Below are positions 21,399 to 32,777 of a stretch of DNA of 64,000 nucleotides, in pieces. Each line of letters begins with the position of its first letter. Within the stretch, counting starts at the first letter, position 1. The stretch lies in assembly GCA_001936135.1 (NCBI GenBank), contig CP012810.1, forward strand, positions 620,001-684,000, given 5' to 3'. The position numbers were made by a program, and so were the translations under genes. This stretch comes from Saccharomycopsis fibuligera x Saccharomycopsis cf. fibuligera (taxonomy: Eukaryota > Ascomycota > Saccharomycetes > Ascoideales > Saccharomycopsidaceae). The notes beneath the pieces are model-generated. The model saw nothing but the letters and a program-made list of their open reading frames with translations. It was not told the origin of the DNA and did no database searches.

Positions 21399-24300
21399 CT
21401 ATGATTCGGTCTCAATACCGCTGAACTTAACACCCATAGTCACTAACTTATCACAAATCTCAGCTCTAAATTGCGGATTCAACTCATTAATATTTTTAGT
21501 GATTTGACTTTCAGTACCAATCCAATATCTCAAAGTAGCAATCAAATTTTCCATGGCAACTAAATGTTTACCGAGTACTTCAAAGTTTTCCAACTTTTTC
21601 TCTTTGCTTTCTTCTGCACCATCAACATTCTGAGCATCAAGGCTTTTGTCAAACTCAATCAAAACTGTTAATATAGAAATGAATGATAATAAAGTAATTT
21701 GCTTCTCGGTTTTAAACAAATAAACATTTCGGTAATTGACCAAATGCTTCAATAAACTTGCTGCATGATGAAAATGTTTGCCCTTCAAGTATTTTATAAT
21801 CAAAGAACTGGTAAGAGATATAAACACTTCTCCGCTAATAAGTTGTTTCGATGAAAGTTTGGCATTATCTCTTGAAAGTTTTTTCAAACCAATATCTTTA
21901 CCTTTACCTACACGTTTGGCACTATCGTCGTCATCTTTAGACAAACTTGAAGCACTATCGGTCTCAGTTTCGGTCTCAGTCTCAGTTTCAGTTTCAGTAT
22001 CGGATCTAGTATCATTGCCTTCAATATTGTTTTTTTCAGAGACATTATCATCAATTTCCGGTTCATCATCTGTCAAATCACTTTCACTTCCACTTTTAGA
22101 GGAAGCTATTGAATCGGCAGACAGATCTGTAGTGAATTCAACATCGTCTTCGTTTTGAGTGTCAGTGTTAACCTCTGTTAACTCGTCATCTTCCTTGACG
22201 GATGCCATAGTGCCAAACTGAGGTTTGGCCGAAATAGTGTAACTATTCATTTCATTGGTGTTTTTCACTTCATTGACAATTCTTTGAACAATTTCCACAG
22301 TCTCTTTGGTTTTACTCTGATCTAACAATGAAATGAAAAGCTTGACACGTAAATTAATAATAGATTCATCAACAGCCAACTTTTCAATAGCCTGAAGTCT
22401 AGCAAGAAGTTCTTGCACACTGGAATCTTCAATGTCAGATTCCTCATCATCGTCATAAACCTGATAGGCCAAAAATTCAACAAGACTTTCTCTAAGCAAT
22501 TCATTAGCCCTAAGATTTCTAGCAAACTTAATGATGTCGCTATTGACCACAATATCATCAACAATGTCAGTGTAACTGGACTCATTTCTTGCAATCTTGA
22601 CATTATCGTTCAAATTGCGCTTGCTGTTAAAATAGACATTAACCAACCTTTGGAACAAATCATTTGATTTTAACAAATGATTTAAGTCTTCAACAAGGAA
22701 TTTATACATAGCATTTTGTCCCTTGGCTCTGTGAATTTTTTCTATAAGCAATTTTTCATTAGTGACGAGTCTAATAGGTTGAAAGATAAGACTCAGGCTG
22801 ACAAGAGTCTTAGCAAAGAAAAGCTGCAAAAAGCAAAGTCTAACATCTGCCAACTCATTGAATTTCAATAGCTGCAAATACATATACAACAATCCTCTCA
22901 CTGACTTGCTTCTGTCAGATACAAAAAATTCTCTATTGATCTCACTAACCAGAGATTCAATTTCATCAATGTTACTTATCAAAGGCTCAAATTGCAACAA
23001 GCGAATCTTCAAAACACTAACAAGTAACGAAACCCAAGCAGCTGGAGAGTGTGTTGTGTGTTCATCAAATGATCCTTTAGAAATCGTAGCTGATCTAGCA
23101 GATGCACCTTTTCCTTTGTCATCTTTTTTCTTAAATTTCAATAAAGGTTCAAAAACAATAAACGCCGAATATAAAATAATACTAAATTTTGCAAGTTGGA
23201 ATAGTTTCAAAAACATCGGAGTTTGCATAAAAGGAAAAGCGCTCAAACCTCTAAAATCACTGTTATTATTATCAAATAACTGCGATCCAGCAAGAGCGGT
23301 CATGCCTCCCATAGCTAACCTCATTGGCATACCCATACCGTAGCCCTCTTGAGGCTGCGACGGCTGTTGAGACGGCTGAGGTGGCATTTGGTTGAAATAT
23401 TGACCATTATATTGCTGATGTGGTGGTTGTTGTAACGATGGAGGCGGTTGTTGAAAATTATGCATTCCCTGTTGGTTATTGTCAAAAAAGAATTGCTGAT
23501 TTCTGTCCACATCATTTTTATTACCATTATTATTAGTACTATTATTATTAATGTTGTTGTTCTGATTAACATTTCTGTTTCCTAACTGACTAAAAATATT
23601 TTTCAACTCCTGATTTTCTTTAGCCAATTTTTTGTTCTTTTTCTCCAAATGTAAAATATATTCAGTTGCTTTAGTTAAAACAGACGCCTTGTTCAATTTT
23701 GACGCTGGTGTTAAACCATCTAAGTCTTTCATGGTGTCATCTGTGGCGCCATGAGCAGCTATTCTAAGCGAGGGAACAGCATCACGTAATGCGACAATCT
23801 TGCTGTTGATATTTGTTCTATATTTTTTTTCAACCATGTTATGTGAAGTTCTTCCCTTTTTAGGTTTAACTACCTTAGAGCTCGATCCAGAAATTTTAGA
23901 ACTTGAATTGGAAGATTCGCCCTTCACGGCTTCATTAATTGCAGCGGCGTTTTTAAGGTATTCTTTCTGAATCATGTTTGCGGCGTTGGCACTAGCGCCA
24001 TTACTTAGCAAATCATTCATTGAAGTTGGAGAGACACTACTAGTTTCGCCATTCATACTAGTATTTGTCGCAGAATCACTGGTTGAAGTAGAAGAGCCAT
24101 TTCTAGCATTTACATCGAATTTATTGTTGGAAGGCGCTGAGCTCATACTATTTGGAGTGGTATAAGGTTCTTCCTTGACATCAACCTGTTTTGCATCAAA
24201 ACCGTTCCCATTGGCTGATGTATCTCCCCCACTGAAATTGAAGTACTTCTCGTCAATCTCATATTTCAAGTTTGGAAAATCTTTGCTGAAGTCATTCACA

Positions 24301-24566
24301 TTCATTTGGTCAGCAGTGGCCTTAATATTTTGACCGTTAGCCAAGAAGTTGACATTATTATCATTGGTCTTTTCGTCGAAAGGGAACGGATTTTCCCAAG
24401 GTTCATTAGCATTTGAGAAGGAACTCAACTGGGAGCCTGGCGAAAAATCATTAGATCCAGAATCCACATCCTCGTAAAAATTGATATCGTTAGGATTTGC
24501 AGTGGAAGATAAGGAGTTCAAAAGATTGTCCGCATCGTCAAAAGTATATTCAAACTGCTGCGTCAT
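21399..24566 (-). CDS. SREBP-like bHLH-leucine-zipper transcription factor (Cph2/Sre1/Hms1 family)
   Basis: 1055 residues from the ATG at 24566; three in-frame codons upstream lack an ATG. The bHLH lies at about residues 236-310, and its basic region reads SHNMVEKKYRTNIN. The Tyr in EKKYR is the hallmark that separates SREBPs from other bHLH factors, which have Arg there. A leucine-zipper helix (LEKKNKKLAKENQELKNIF) follows. An Asn/Gln/Pro-rich stretch comes next, then a hydrophobic segment near 455-480 (FSIILYSAFIVFEPLL) and a long C-terminal region with a Thr-Glu dipeptide run near 860. This layout fits membrane-associated fungal SREBPs that control sterol, hypoxia or filamentation genes; C. 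albicans Cph2 is the nearest relative I can name. Proteolytic activation is not shown by the sequence. Confidence 0.85.
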   Translation of the reverse strand: MTQQFEYTFDDADNLLNSLSSTANPNDINFYEDVDSGSNDFSPGSQLSSFSNANEPWENPFPFDEKTNDNNVNFLANGQNIKATADQMNVNDFSKDFPNLKYEIDEKYFNFSGGDTSANGNGFDAKQVDVKEEPYTTPNSMSSAPSNNKFDVNARNGSSTSTSDSATNTSMNGETSSVSPTSMNDLLSNGASANAANMIQKEYLKNAAAINEAVKGESSNSSSKISGSSSKVVKPKKGRTSHNMVEKKYRTNINSKIVALRDAVPSLRIAAHGATDDTMKDLDGLTPASKLNKASVLTKATEYILHLEKKNKKLAKENQELKNIFSQLGNRNVNQNNNINNNSTNNNGNKNDVDRNQQFFFDNNQQGMHNFQQPPPSLQQPPHQQYNGQYFNQMPPQPSQQPSQPQEGYGMGMPMRLAMGGMTALAGSQLFDNNNSDFRGLSAFPFMQTPMFLKLFQLAKFSIILYSAFIVFEPLLKFKKKDDKGKGASARSATISKGSFDEHTTHSPAAWVSLLVSVLKIRLLQFEPLISNIDEIESLVSEINREFFVSDRSKSVRGLLYMYLQLLKFNELADVRLCFLQLFFAKTLVSLSLIFQPIRLVTNEKLLIEKIHRAKGQNAMYKFLVEDLNHLLKSNDLFQRLVNVYFNSKRNLNDNVKIARNESSYTDIVDDIVVNSDIIKFARNLRANELLRESLVEFLAYQVYDDDEESDIEDSSVQELLARLQAIEKLAVDESIINLRVKLFISLLDQSKTKETVEIVQRIVNEVKNTNEMNSYTISAKPQFGTMASVKEDDELTEVNTDTQNEDDVEFTTDLSADSIASSKSGSESDLTDDEPEIDDNVSEKNNIEGNDTRSDTETETETETETETDSASSLSKDDDDSAKRVGKGKDIGLKKLSRDNAKLSSKQLISGEVFISLTSSLIIKYLKGKHFHHAASLLKHLVNYRNVYLFKTEKQITLLSFISILTVLIEFDKSLDAQNVDGAEESKEKKLENFEVLGKHLVAMENLIATLRYWIGTESQITKNINELNPQFRAEICDKLVTMGVKFSGIETES

Positions 24567-25702
24567 GGCTACCACTATGATATTTCTCGAGGATAAAGTT
24601 GATCAAGCAGTTTAGACGAGCAAAGTACAAAAGAATGACACACTATTTCAATATTTTATAGCATCAGATGATGAAAGAAGACGATCTTAACAAGTCAAGA
24701 CGCGCGAGTAAAATAACTTGAGTTTCGTTGTGTTTGAGTGTTTTAAATGCAATATGAATAGACCTATTAGTATATGTATGGCGCTGTAGATGACTGAGAG
24801 CGCCTCACGAAAACAGATCTAGAACAATATTAATGTTGATATTTGCTTTGCTTTAGTTATTGAGGACTTTAGTGAAGAAAACCCAAAATTGAAATCAGCA
24901 AGTCAGCTTGTTGAGCAGAAGGGTACTCATTTACAGGGGGCCCTGGAGGAAGTTTTCTCTCGCCTTCACTTTTATTGTTTTTTTTTTTCTGGCTTCTATC
25001 CGCGAAATGGCGAGGGGTACCCGCACAATCAAAGAATAAGACAATTTTATGTATCTATATGCAAGATGAGGTTCATCGTGCCTTGTTTGATGTCCGGACA
25101 TTGTCTACGTGCAGTAACACAATAAGATGCGGGCTCGGAACCTGGTGCCAGCCTCAAAAAACAAGTTTGCTCCGCATACTCTGGGTGCCACCGACAGTAT
25201 ACTGTATACAGTACACAGAGTCTGTATAGATATTGTATATTGGTAGATAGATGCAAAACTTGGTAAAAGGACTATAATACATTGCAAAATAGGATCGGAC
25301 CTACTAAATCCAAGAATGATGAGAACTGAACTGAAATATCCAAAAAGAAAGAAAAAAACAATAGCCGCCGAACAAAAATATGTCAAACAAAAAGAAGACA
25401 TCTCTATGGTATAGTGATGAGCAAAGCTCTGCTGTAGCCCCACATATTATAGTTAAAATCAAAAGTTATTATTTGGCAAAAAAAAAAAAAAAAAAGAAAA
25501 ATAACGTTAAAAAGCATTAAAAAAAGGACCTCTATTAAAACTTGCTCGTGTGGTTGATTCAAAGAGTTTACTGACCACAGAATCTTTCAGTCATAAGATC
25601 ATTGACATAAAACTCGTTTGAGCTTCTTTGAGTAATACAAATCAACCAGACATGCTTGGTCTGAAATGTAACAGTAAAGAGTATTAGTGACAACAAGTCT
25701 GC
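24567..25702. other. Promoter region of the SREBP-like gene and 3' flank of the YBL028C homologue
   Basis: No gene. An A tract at about 25480-25497. A TACTGTATACAGTA-like palindromic stretch around 25198-25214 (GTATACTGTATACAGTACAC) is the only clear symmetry. Confidence 0.45.
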
Positions 25703-26237
25703 TTATTTAAACACCAAAGCAGCTCTTCTCTTGTTCTTTTTAATGTTGTTCTTTTTATAAGTAACGTGTCTGCTTGTTCTCCAGCCACTAGTACTAATTT
25801 TCTTGTAATGATCTTCGTCAAGGTCAACAGCCATTTCTATAATTGATGTGTGGTTAGTATTGTATGCTCAATGCCGATAACAACGGACTTCGACGAATAT
25901 CCATGTTAGAATTCGGAACTACTTTTCTTGCATGAAAGTAAAGAGACATGCCCGAAGAAAGATTAAAACTGTAAAATAATTTGATAATCTCAAATCTCCC
26001 ACAAAGATAATAACCAAATTCAAACTTCGAAATAAAATAAAACATACTTTCTTCTGGTTCTTCACCATTGTTTTCAGCGGCTTTCTTTTTCTTTTCTTCT
26101 TCCTTTTGTTTTTCCAAATCTTGCTTTAATTTTTGAGCAATTCTCTCAGCTCTAGCGTTGACCACATCAGTGAAGAAGCCTTTACGCTTCACGGATTTTG
26201 CTTTCAAAGCTTGACTGTTTCTGATAGAGCGTGCCAT
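25703..26237 (-). CDS. YBL028C-like small basic (UPF0642) protein, one intron
   Basis: Two exons, 26237-26048 and 25836-25703, giving 107 residues. The 211-nt intron has donor GTATGT, branch TACTAAC (25859-25853) and acceptor ATTATAG. Splicing joins EEPEE to KMAVDLDEDHYKKISTSGW. The first exon (MARSIRNSQALKAKSVKRKG, then a Lys/Glu coiled stretch) and the second (KKISTSGWRTSRHVTYKK) both match S. cerevisiae YBL028C, which is 106 residues and nucleolar with a suspected ribosome-biogenesis role. The start is the ATG giving MARS, not the longer frame. Without splicing the first exon runs into intron sequence. It is divergent from RPL19 and probably shares its promoter region. Confidence 0.9.
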
Positions 26238-26799
26238 AATGTGTTTATCCAATGAGATTTGAGATGATATAGAGTACTGAGATACACCGCAAAATTCTAA
26301 TTAAATCTTCTATGCTATGTCTCTATAATATCCACCTCATCTCTTCAAAGAAATTTTTTTTCTCCGTTGCCTATTTCGTCTCTTGACATTTTTCCCAGCG
26401 CACATAATCTGTTTCTCTTTTTCTTTTTCTGCTAATTTCTTTAGCCCTATAATACAATCACCTGATAGCTTTTAGGGCTGAGAAAAAAGTCTTTTTCCCC
26501 TAGAGAAACACGGTTTCCCGATTCGTACAATGGCGTGTCACTGCGTTTTTCAGATGAAGCACCGGCCGCCGGTTGCTCAGCCCTGGCGGGGAGCACGGGC
26601 GGATTATTCATCGAGCGCTCCAGAAACCGCCGAGGGCTGCGATTGGCCCGCAGCCGCTGCTGAGAAAAAAAATTACTACTGCCGCTCAGTGCACTTTTCA
26701 TTCTTGCAAGGGAAAAAAAAAAGAAAATTGGAATATAGAAAATTCTTCTTTTACCCTTTGTGTCAGTGCGAATAAGTTACGGTAAAGAATCAAGGAAAA
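26238..26799. promoter_or_regulatory. Divergent promoter of the YBL028C homologue and RPL19
   Basis: TTTAGCCCTAT at about 26440-26450 and TTTTAGGGCTG at about 26470-26480 form an inverted pair of Tbf1-like (TTAGGG) sites. Tbf1 sites are known in ribosomal-protein promoters of several non-Saccharomyces yeasts. A GC-rich block (26560-26660) follows. Function here is inferred. Confidence 0.45.
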
Positions 26800-27986
26800 A
26801 TGTAAGTACTGGTGTGGACAATATAGTGAAAGGTCAACTCCAATTGGGTTATCATCAAGGATATTGATTTCGTGCAAAATGCATGACTATTCCATCAACA
26901 AACAGTTAATTACCAGCAACAGCAAAGTAAAGGGAAATCAATGATCATGAGTATTTCAAATGTTGTCAGATTTTAGTAAACAAAAGGATTATTATATTTT
27001 AAACGCTGATTTTGTGAAAAAGTGAAAGATTGGACTATTAGTATCAAAGTGACAATAATACAAGTCAAATGGGTGTAATATGCGGCGTAGCATTTATCAA
27101 AAAAATTAAAGAATCAATAATTGCACACGATTATTATCACTATCACTATTATTACTATACACCAGCAAACAGGAAAAATGAATCGATTTCAGTTTTTTTC
27201 TTTATTTAATCTTAAAATCACATTATTCACCGCAAACAAAAAATTAAACATTGATGAATGGGAATTGTCAATACATGATGCATTTTATGAACTCAATAAT
27301 GTCTTTGCACAGTATCAGTCTTATCCATATGAGATGGAAGTCATTTGTGAAACCCTTTTCATTCGAACAACCTATATATAAAAACATTATGTTCAAACAT
27401 ACTAATTATATTTTATAGGGCTAATTTGAGAACTCAAAAAAGACTTGCCGCCTCCGTCATTGGCGTTGGTAAAAGAAAGGTTTGGTTAGATCCTAACGAA
27501 ATCAACGAGATTGCTCAAGCTAACTCTCGTTCTGCTATCAGAAAATTGTACAGTAATGGTACTATTGTCAAGAAGCCAGTCAGAATCCACTCCAGATCTC
27601 ACGCCAGAAGATTGGCTGAATCTAAGCGTGCTGGTAGACATACCGGTCACGGTAAGAGAAAGGGTACCAAAGAAGCTCGTTTCCCATCTAGCGTTTTATG
27701 GATGAGAAGATTGAGAGTTTTGAGACGTTTGTTGGTCAAATACAGAGATGCTGGTAAGATCGACAGACACTTGTACCACTCCTTGTACAAAGCCGCTAAA
27801 GGTAACTCTTTCAAACACAAGAGAGCTTTAGTTGAACACATTATCCAAGCTAAGGCCGAAGCTCAACGTGAAAAGGCTCTTAAGGAAGAATCCGAAGCTA
27901 GAAGAGTCAGAAACAAGGCTGCTAGACAAAGAAGACAAGAACGTGTCGATGCTAAGAAGGAATCTTTGTTCAAAAGCGACGAATAA
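26800..27986 (+). CDS. RPL19: 60S ribosomal protein L19 (eL19), one intron
   Basis: Exon 1 is only the AT of the start codon (26800-26801). The intron is 617 nt (26802-27418) with donor GTAAGT, branch TACTAAT (27400-27406) and acceptor TTATAG. Exon 2 (27419-27986) supplies the G and continues as [20 protein letters not shown]. The product is 189 residues, the usual length. The whole eL19 signature is present: [60 protein letters not shown] and a basic C-terminal helix. Codon bias is extreme, as for a highly expressed gene. An intron inside the start codon is also seen in S. cerevisiae RPL19. The intron holds no gene I can support. Confidence 0.98.
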
Positions 27987-28481
27987 ATTATTATGAATCG
28001 ATAATTTTGTAACATTTTTTTAGTAATAATATACTTCTCCCTTTTTTTTCTATCCATCAATAATGATTAACCTTTCTGTTTACAAACCCTTACAGTAGTC
28101 ATTTATAATTTATTTTCCTGTAGTGACTTTTTTTAACACGAAACATCCTCTATTCTATAGATTTTTATTTTTGTTTAAGAAATTACGTACCATGGCCATT
28201 TAGCCAGTGTAGGCTTATACATTGCTCATCTCCCTGCGCCCCGATTTTTTTTTCTTCTTTTCTTGTCATGTGGTCAGTCGGCGATTTCAGCAAGCTGCGA
28301 CTTTGAACACCGTATTCTCTTTCAAGTAAACAAATCCTTTCTGATATTAGAACACTGTTAGTCTGCAAATTGCATTACATTTCTTGCATCTATCATCTTC
28401 ATATACCAAGCTAACAAAACATTTTTGTTATTAGTACATATAGTTATCTAAATTAATCACAAAATATCATAACTCCTCAAA
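27987..28481. other. Intergenic: RPL19 3' flank and GLTP promoter
   Basis: T-rich immediately after RPL19 (27990-28060). No gene seen. Confidence 0.5.
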
Positions 28482-29078
28482 ATGAGCACCTTTTTTGATG
28501 AAATGAAAAAGTCCTTTGCCGATGTTACGGTCAGTTCGGATGACAAAATCAACACTTCTGAATTCTTGGAAGCTTCTGAAGCTTTGGTCAAATTGTTTGA
28601 CTTGTTTGGTTCTTCTGCATTTTCTGTGGTTCAAAACGATATGAATGGTAACATCAAGAAAATACGCGAATACTTGCTCAGTAATCCATCTGATGCCTCC
28701 ACTTTACAAGACTTGATCTTGTCCGAAAAATCCAAGAAACCAAAGAATGCCACTCAGGGCCTTTTGTGGCTCTCTAGAGGTTTGCAATTCACTGCTCAAT
28801 CATTGCAAGAAACTATTGACAACCCAACCAAAGAACTCAGTGAAACTTTCACTTCTGGATACAACAAAACTTTGGTAAACTACCACTCTTTTGTCGTTAA
28901 GCCGGTTTTCAAATTAGCTATGAAAGCTTGTCCTTACAGAAAAGACTTTTTTGAAAAATTAGGTTCTGATCAAGAAAAAGTCTTGACCCAGTTGAAGCAA
29001 TGGTTAGCTGCTTTACAAAAGATTGTGAAGATTATCTTTGACTTCTTCGCTTCCGGAAACTACGGTAAAGGTTTATAA
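28482..29078 (+). CDS. Glycolipid transfer protein (GLTP domain, HET-C2-like)
   Basis: 198 residues, a single GLTP domain with no signal peptide. Key ligand residues of the family can be placed: Asp53, Asn57 and Lys60 in NDMNGNIKKI, Trp96 in GLLWLSRGL, and His135 in NYHSFVVK. These correspond to the Asp/Asn/Lys, Trp and His that bind the sugar-ceramide headgroup. The protein should move glycosphingolipids such as glucosylceramide between membranes from the cytosol. C. albicans has a homologue (HET1); S. cerevisiae, which does not make glucosylceramide, has none that I know of. This points to a yeast with a glucosylceramide pathway. Codon bias is fairly strong. Confidence 0.93.
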   Translation: MSTFFDEMKKSFADVTVSSDDKINTSEFLEASEALVKLFDLFGSSAFSVVQNDMNGNIKKIREYLLSNPSDASTLQDLILSEKSKKPKNATQGLLWLSRGLQFTAQSLQETIDNPTKELSETFTSGYNKTLVNYHSFVVKPVFKLAMKACPYRKDFFEKLGSDQEKVLTQLKQWLAALQKIVKIIFDFFASGNYGKGL

Positions 29079-30293
29079 ACTGTGACCTTTTAGCATTATT
29101 TTATTTCCTTTTTTGATAGTTGACTTGTACCCTTCTTATATTTGATAAACGACTAATACACTGGAGTGAAAACTCCAATTTTTTATTGCTCAGATTTAAT
29201 TGTATTGCTCCATTTCGATCCTCCCTGTTTGAATAACAGTAGTTAATTATATTATTATTTCGAGCTCATTACTCAAAGCTTTTCTATTACAACGCGTTAC
29301 AATGTTCTGCGATGTAAACATAAATGTAAGTTTGATAAATTGCGGATTGTGTATCTCGAATGCATACTTGAAACCTTTGAACACCATCATATTTTGATGA
29401 ACGCCAACTTTGCCGAAGCCTTTTTGCTGGAAAAATAAGCCGTAGGATATCTCGTAAATGTTAACTACAAAGACCTGCATTTCAAAATTTGAGAGTAGGC
29501 TAGTAAGTGATTAAATATTAAGACTCAAAGATCCTGCTATGGAAAAGGGAAGCTCAACTGCACAAGGTCAAAAGTCCTAATAATTCAAATACACCAGTTA
29601 CACGAAAAATACCAAATAGCATGAAAAGAGAGAGAATTTTTTTTCTGTTTAAGCTTAAAGCCAACGTATTTAAAAGAAGCAGACGTGTAATGTCAAAGTA
29701 TCAATCAATGGATCTCTACAAGAACTCAACTCGCAAAACCATATTATCAATTATATAGTGTGGTTATAAATCAACTTGCAATGAAGTTTTTTAATTTTTT
29801 TTTTTTTTGTTACATTTAAAAAACCAAAAATAAAAACAAATGTCTAGAGAAGTACACACTCTCTTGCTTTACACTAAGAGAACCAAGCGAATATAACCAG
29901 AATATGAACTTTCATTATTGTAAAATAGTAGTCTCATGCAATGCTGAAAACCGTTTCATGCGGCTTACCGCAACTATCATTAATGTGCCGATTCCCGGCA
30001 AAAGTAAAAAAAGACAGCCCAGAAAAAAAGAAAAAAATAATAATAAGGGTGGCTAATAGCAGGCATCTTTGAGCGTAGTGAGGGTCTCATACCGCTATTG
30101 AGAATCTATCACTGAAAAAGCGAATTGTAACTTACTGTGACTTATTTACAAAAAGGATTGTTAGTTTAAACAAAAAAAAGAGGCTTAATAGACCATCTCT
30201 TGATTGCATCCTTTTGCTACTATTACCCACGTTATCTTATCTGCTGTCATCTTTTCAAAAGTAAAATCAAGCCAACTTCACTAAGCTGCAACT
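29079..30293. other. Intergenic
   Basis: About 1.2 kb without a gene. A T tract at 29796-29808. Small hairpin-like elements around 29960-29980 (GCGGCTTACCGC) and 29990-30000. I see no C/D or H/ACA box set to call an RNA gene. Confidence 0.4.
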
Positions 30294-30950
30294 ATGATCA
30301 ATATAAGGGTATGCCAAATAATATCCATACTATTTCTTATTACGGGGTACGTAATTGGTACTGCTAGTGATTTAGAAATCTTTATACGTAACGAAGTTAC
30401 CGGAAACCAATACAAGCTAGGAGATCTCTACTATGATCCATCAACTACAGAAGCCATTTTTAAGAAAAATAAACAGATTCAACTAGACGACGAAAATGCT
30501 AATTATTGCATAGGATATTATACTGAAGACCGTGAATTAAGCTGTTTTAGCTACAAGAAATTGCAAAATCCTGTGAAAGGAAAGCTTGTGGTGCATACGA
30601 AAATAAACAATCAACCATTGGGTTATTCTTTCATAACTGCAAACACTGGGGCAAATATTGAAAGCAAAGTCAAGGGAAAGACAGCCACCAAGGGCAAAAA
30701 GAGCCATAAACAGAACAAGGCTGACCAGGAAGATGATAATGAAGATGTGACCGTTGTTGTTTCTAAAGCATCGATCGGAAGCAAGCCTACTCTTAAAGCA
30801 CCAGAAATCAAGAAAAACAAAGAAGAAAGTAAAAAACAAATTGAAGAAGAGAACAAATCTTTTTTCCAGAAATACTGGATGTATATTGTGCCGGTAGCTG
30901 TCATCTTGCTCATGGGAGGTGGAGGCGCTGGAGAACAAGGTGCTAAATGA
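30294..30950 (+). CDS. EMC10: ER membrane protein complex subunit 10
   Basis: 218 residues. Signal peptide at about 1-24 (hydrophobic ISILFLITGYVIGTAS). A lumenal beta-domain follows, then a Lys/Glu-rich stretch (about 130-190), and a C-terminal membrane anchor KYWMYIVPVAVILLMGGGG. The anchor and its glycine-rich end are characteristic of EMC10, matching the KYWMYIIPV anchor of the animal protein. EMC inserts tail-anchored and multi-pass proteins into the ER membrane; Emc10 is a lumenal, non-essential subunit. Length is as expected for fungi. Confidence 0.9.
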   Translation: MINIRVCQIISILFLITGYVIGTASDLEIFIRNEVTGNQYKLGDLYYDPSTTEAIFKKNKQIQLDDENANYCIGYYTEDRELSCFSYKKLQNPVKGKLVVHTKINNQPLGYSFITANTGANIESKVKGKTATKGKKSHKQNKADQEDDNEDVTVVVSKASIGSKPTLKAPEIKKNKEESKKQIEEENKSFFQKYWMYIVPVAVILLMGGGGAGEQGAK

Positions 30951-31963
30951 TTTTCATTTGGAGTTTTTACAATATGTAGTTATATCAATCCTTTTGTCAT
31001 GGTTGGTTTAAAATGCTTTGAATTAGACGCTTTGAGCTGAAGGTATTTTAATACTGTATAGCCGTGTTTTGCCATTACAGACTTGGACCATTATAGAGCA
31101 CTAGCATCATGAAAAAAGTAAAGCTTGATAAACTATACATTTTTTCTGTAGATCTGATAAGGAATTTTTATGAAAATATTGCAAACAAACAAGCAAACCG
31201 CTAGCCAAGTATCAGGCATCGCCCAGTACCACGCGTTAGCGTGTATAATAGAATCACCCCTGAGCTAGTAACCGCCTAATCTGGTTGCTGTTGTCAGGGT
31301 GCTACAAGCATGCCTCCACAGTATATACATTATTAGCTAGGATGCAGGTCGCTTCTGTTTTGGGCTTCACTGCAGCTCGATTTGCAAACTGCGGTTTCCG
31401 CAATCGTCGACCGTTAACGAAGACGGAAACATATTTTCCTAATAGCGAAGTGCACGCACACCTATTGTGTCTAACGATAACTTAGCACGTCAAAATATAC
31501 ATCGGTGACTTCTTCTCCAAGGATTGTAGTCTGCAATAACAAAATTCAAAGCATAGCCCTGATCAGCAAACAGGATTTCTTTTTGTCTTCTTAAAATTCA
31601 GATGAACAAAGAAATTCGAAGACTACACTTCATCTGTTGGTTTTAATGGTCTCTATGGAATTTTGGATAAACTGAAATTTCGGCTTCTAGCTTCTGCAGC
31701 AGACAAATACCGGATTATCCGCAAATCAATCAAAAAAGCAGCAGCCACTTTTCATAGGGAATTGTTCGAAAGCGTGTTTGCGCTGGTTGATGAATGAACA
31801 ATACCGGGGAGATTATGCCTTATAGGAGCTATTAATCACGAGACAATAAAACATCAGTTTGAAATTAATTGCAAAGTTTAACTATTTACCTCACGAAATT
31901 GTCACATTTTTGTCTTGATCTGGTCTTGAAAACTATAACATTTTTCAAACAATATATGTATGT

Positions 31964-31968
<5 letters not shown>

Positions 31969-32002
<34 letters not shown>
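31969..32002. repeat. Poly(T) tract, 34 nt
   Basis: Uninterrupted T34 preceded by a TGTA repeat. No LINE 3' end adjoins it. Confidence 0.9.
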
Positions 32003-32003
<1 letters not shown>

Positions 32004-32731
32004 ACTAAAGGCGGTAGTTTACAAAACATGGTACACCAGATAGAGAACGTTTGTTTGTTGCTGGCTAACAGAATATCAGTGATCAGTTTGACAGCAGACC
32101 TTTGGTAAAGTAGCTCTTATTATAGGCGAAATAAACATTAACATTGCATCACTTTAAAATACAGCTATCACCTATTAGTAATCATTGGGCCTACCACATA
32201 CCATACCCTGAAACCACACTGTTTACCTTGATAGCATTTTGTCTCGACACAATACTGGTTTTTTGGTACATTCAGTAACAGAACTCCGTAATATAATGCA
32301 AATCCAGTTATTTTATCATGGTAGAATGAATCAACAATGGAATTATGAGTGAAATGATGAATTCCGGTATTGTCTTTGTGCATATAATAGTAAAAGCGTG
32401 GTGCGCCGGTACCCTCGGGGACTTTGAAGATGGTACTTCAACGGGAAGTGTAAGAGAAAGACAAAGGCCCCAGTACTGATATATATACTTAAGCAAAACT
32501 ACGGAATGTTGGCCTCAAACCAGAATACGCCATTCTGCAACACTCAAGTGTTGGCCCATGGAGTGAATGGTCAGTCGATAGGTCCTGCCGCAGCCTCTTT
32601 GTCGCTTGCCACGATTGTCGGTACGAAGTATATAGTAGGCACTATTGCGGGGGGCACTTTTTTCTTTCAATTGCATTTTCTCTGTTTCGCTTGTAAATTT
32701 ACACTGATATAAACAACAACAGAACAACATG

Positions 32732-32733
<2 letters not shown>

Positions 32734-32776
<43 letters not shown>
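32734..32776. repeat. Poly(T) tract, 43 nt
   Basis: Uninterrupted T43. The adjoining sequence does not match the LINE 3' end. Confidence 0.9.

Positions 32777-32777
<1 letters not shown>

Noticed and set aside
27178-27381. An open frame of 67 codons inside the RPL19 intron, and a TGATGA that could be a snoRNA C box
   Set aside because: No matching D box or guide pairing, and the frame is AT-rich with no family features.
31969-32776. The two long T tracts as tails of further LINE insertions
   Set aside because: The bases next to both tracts do not match the LINE 3' end (GAGGGTCATTG) found at 13310 and 54285.
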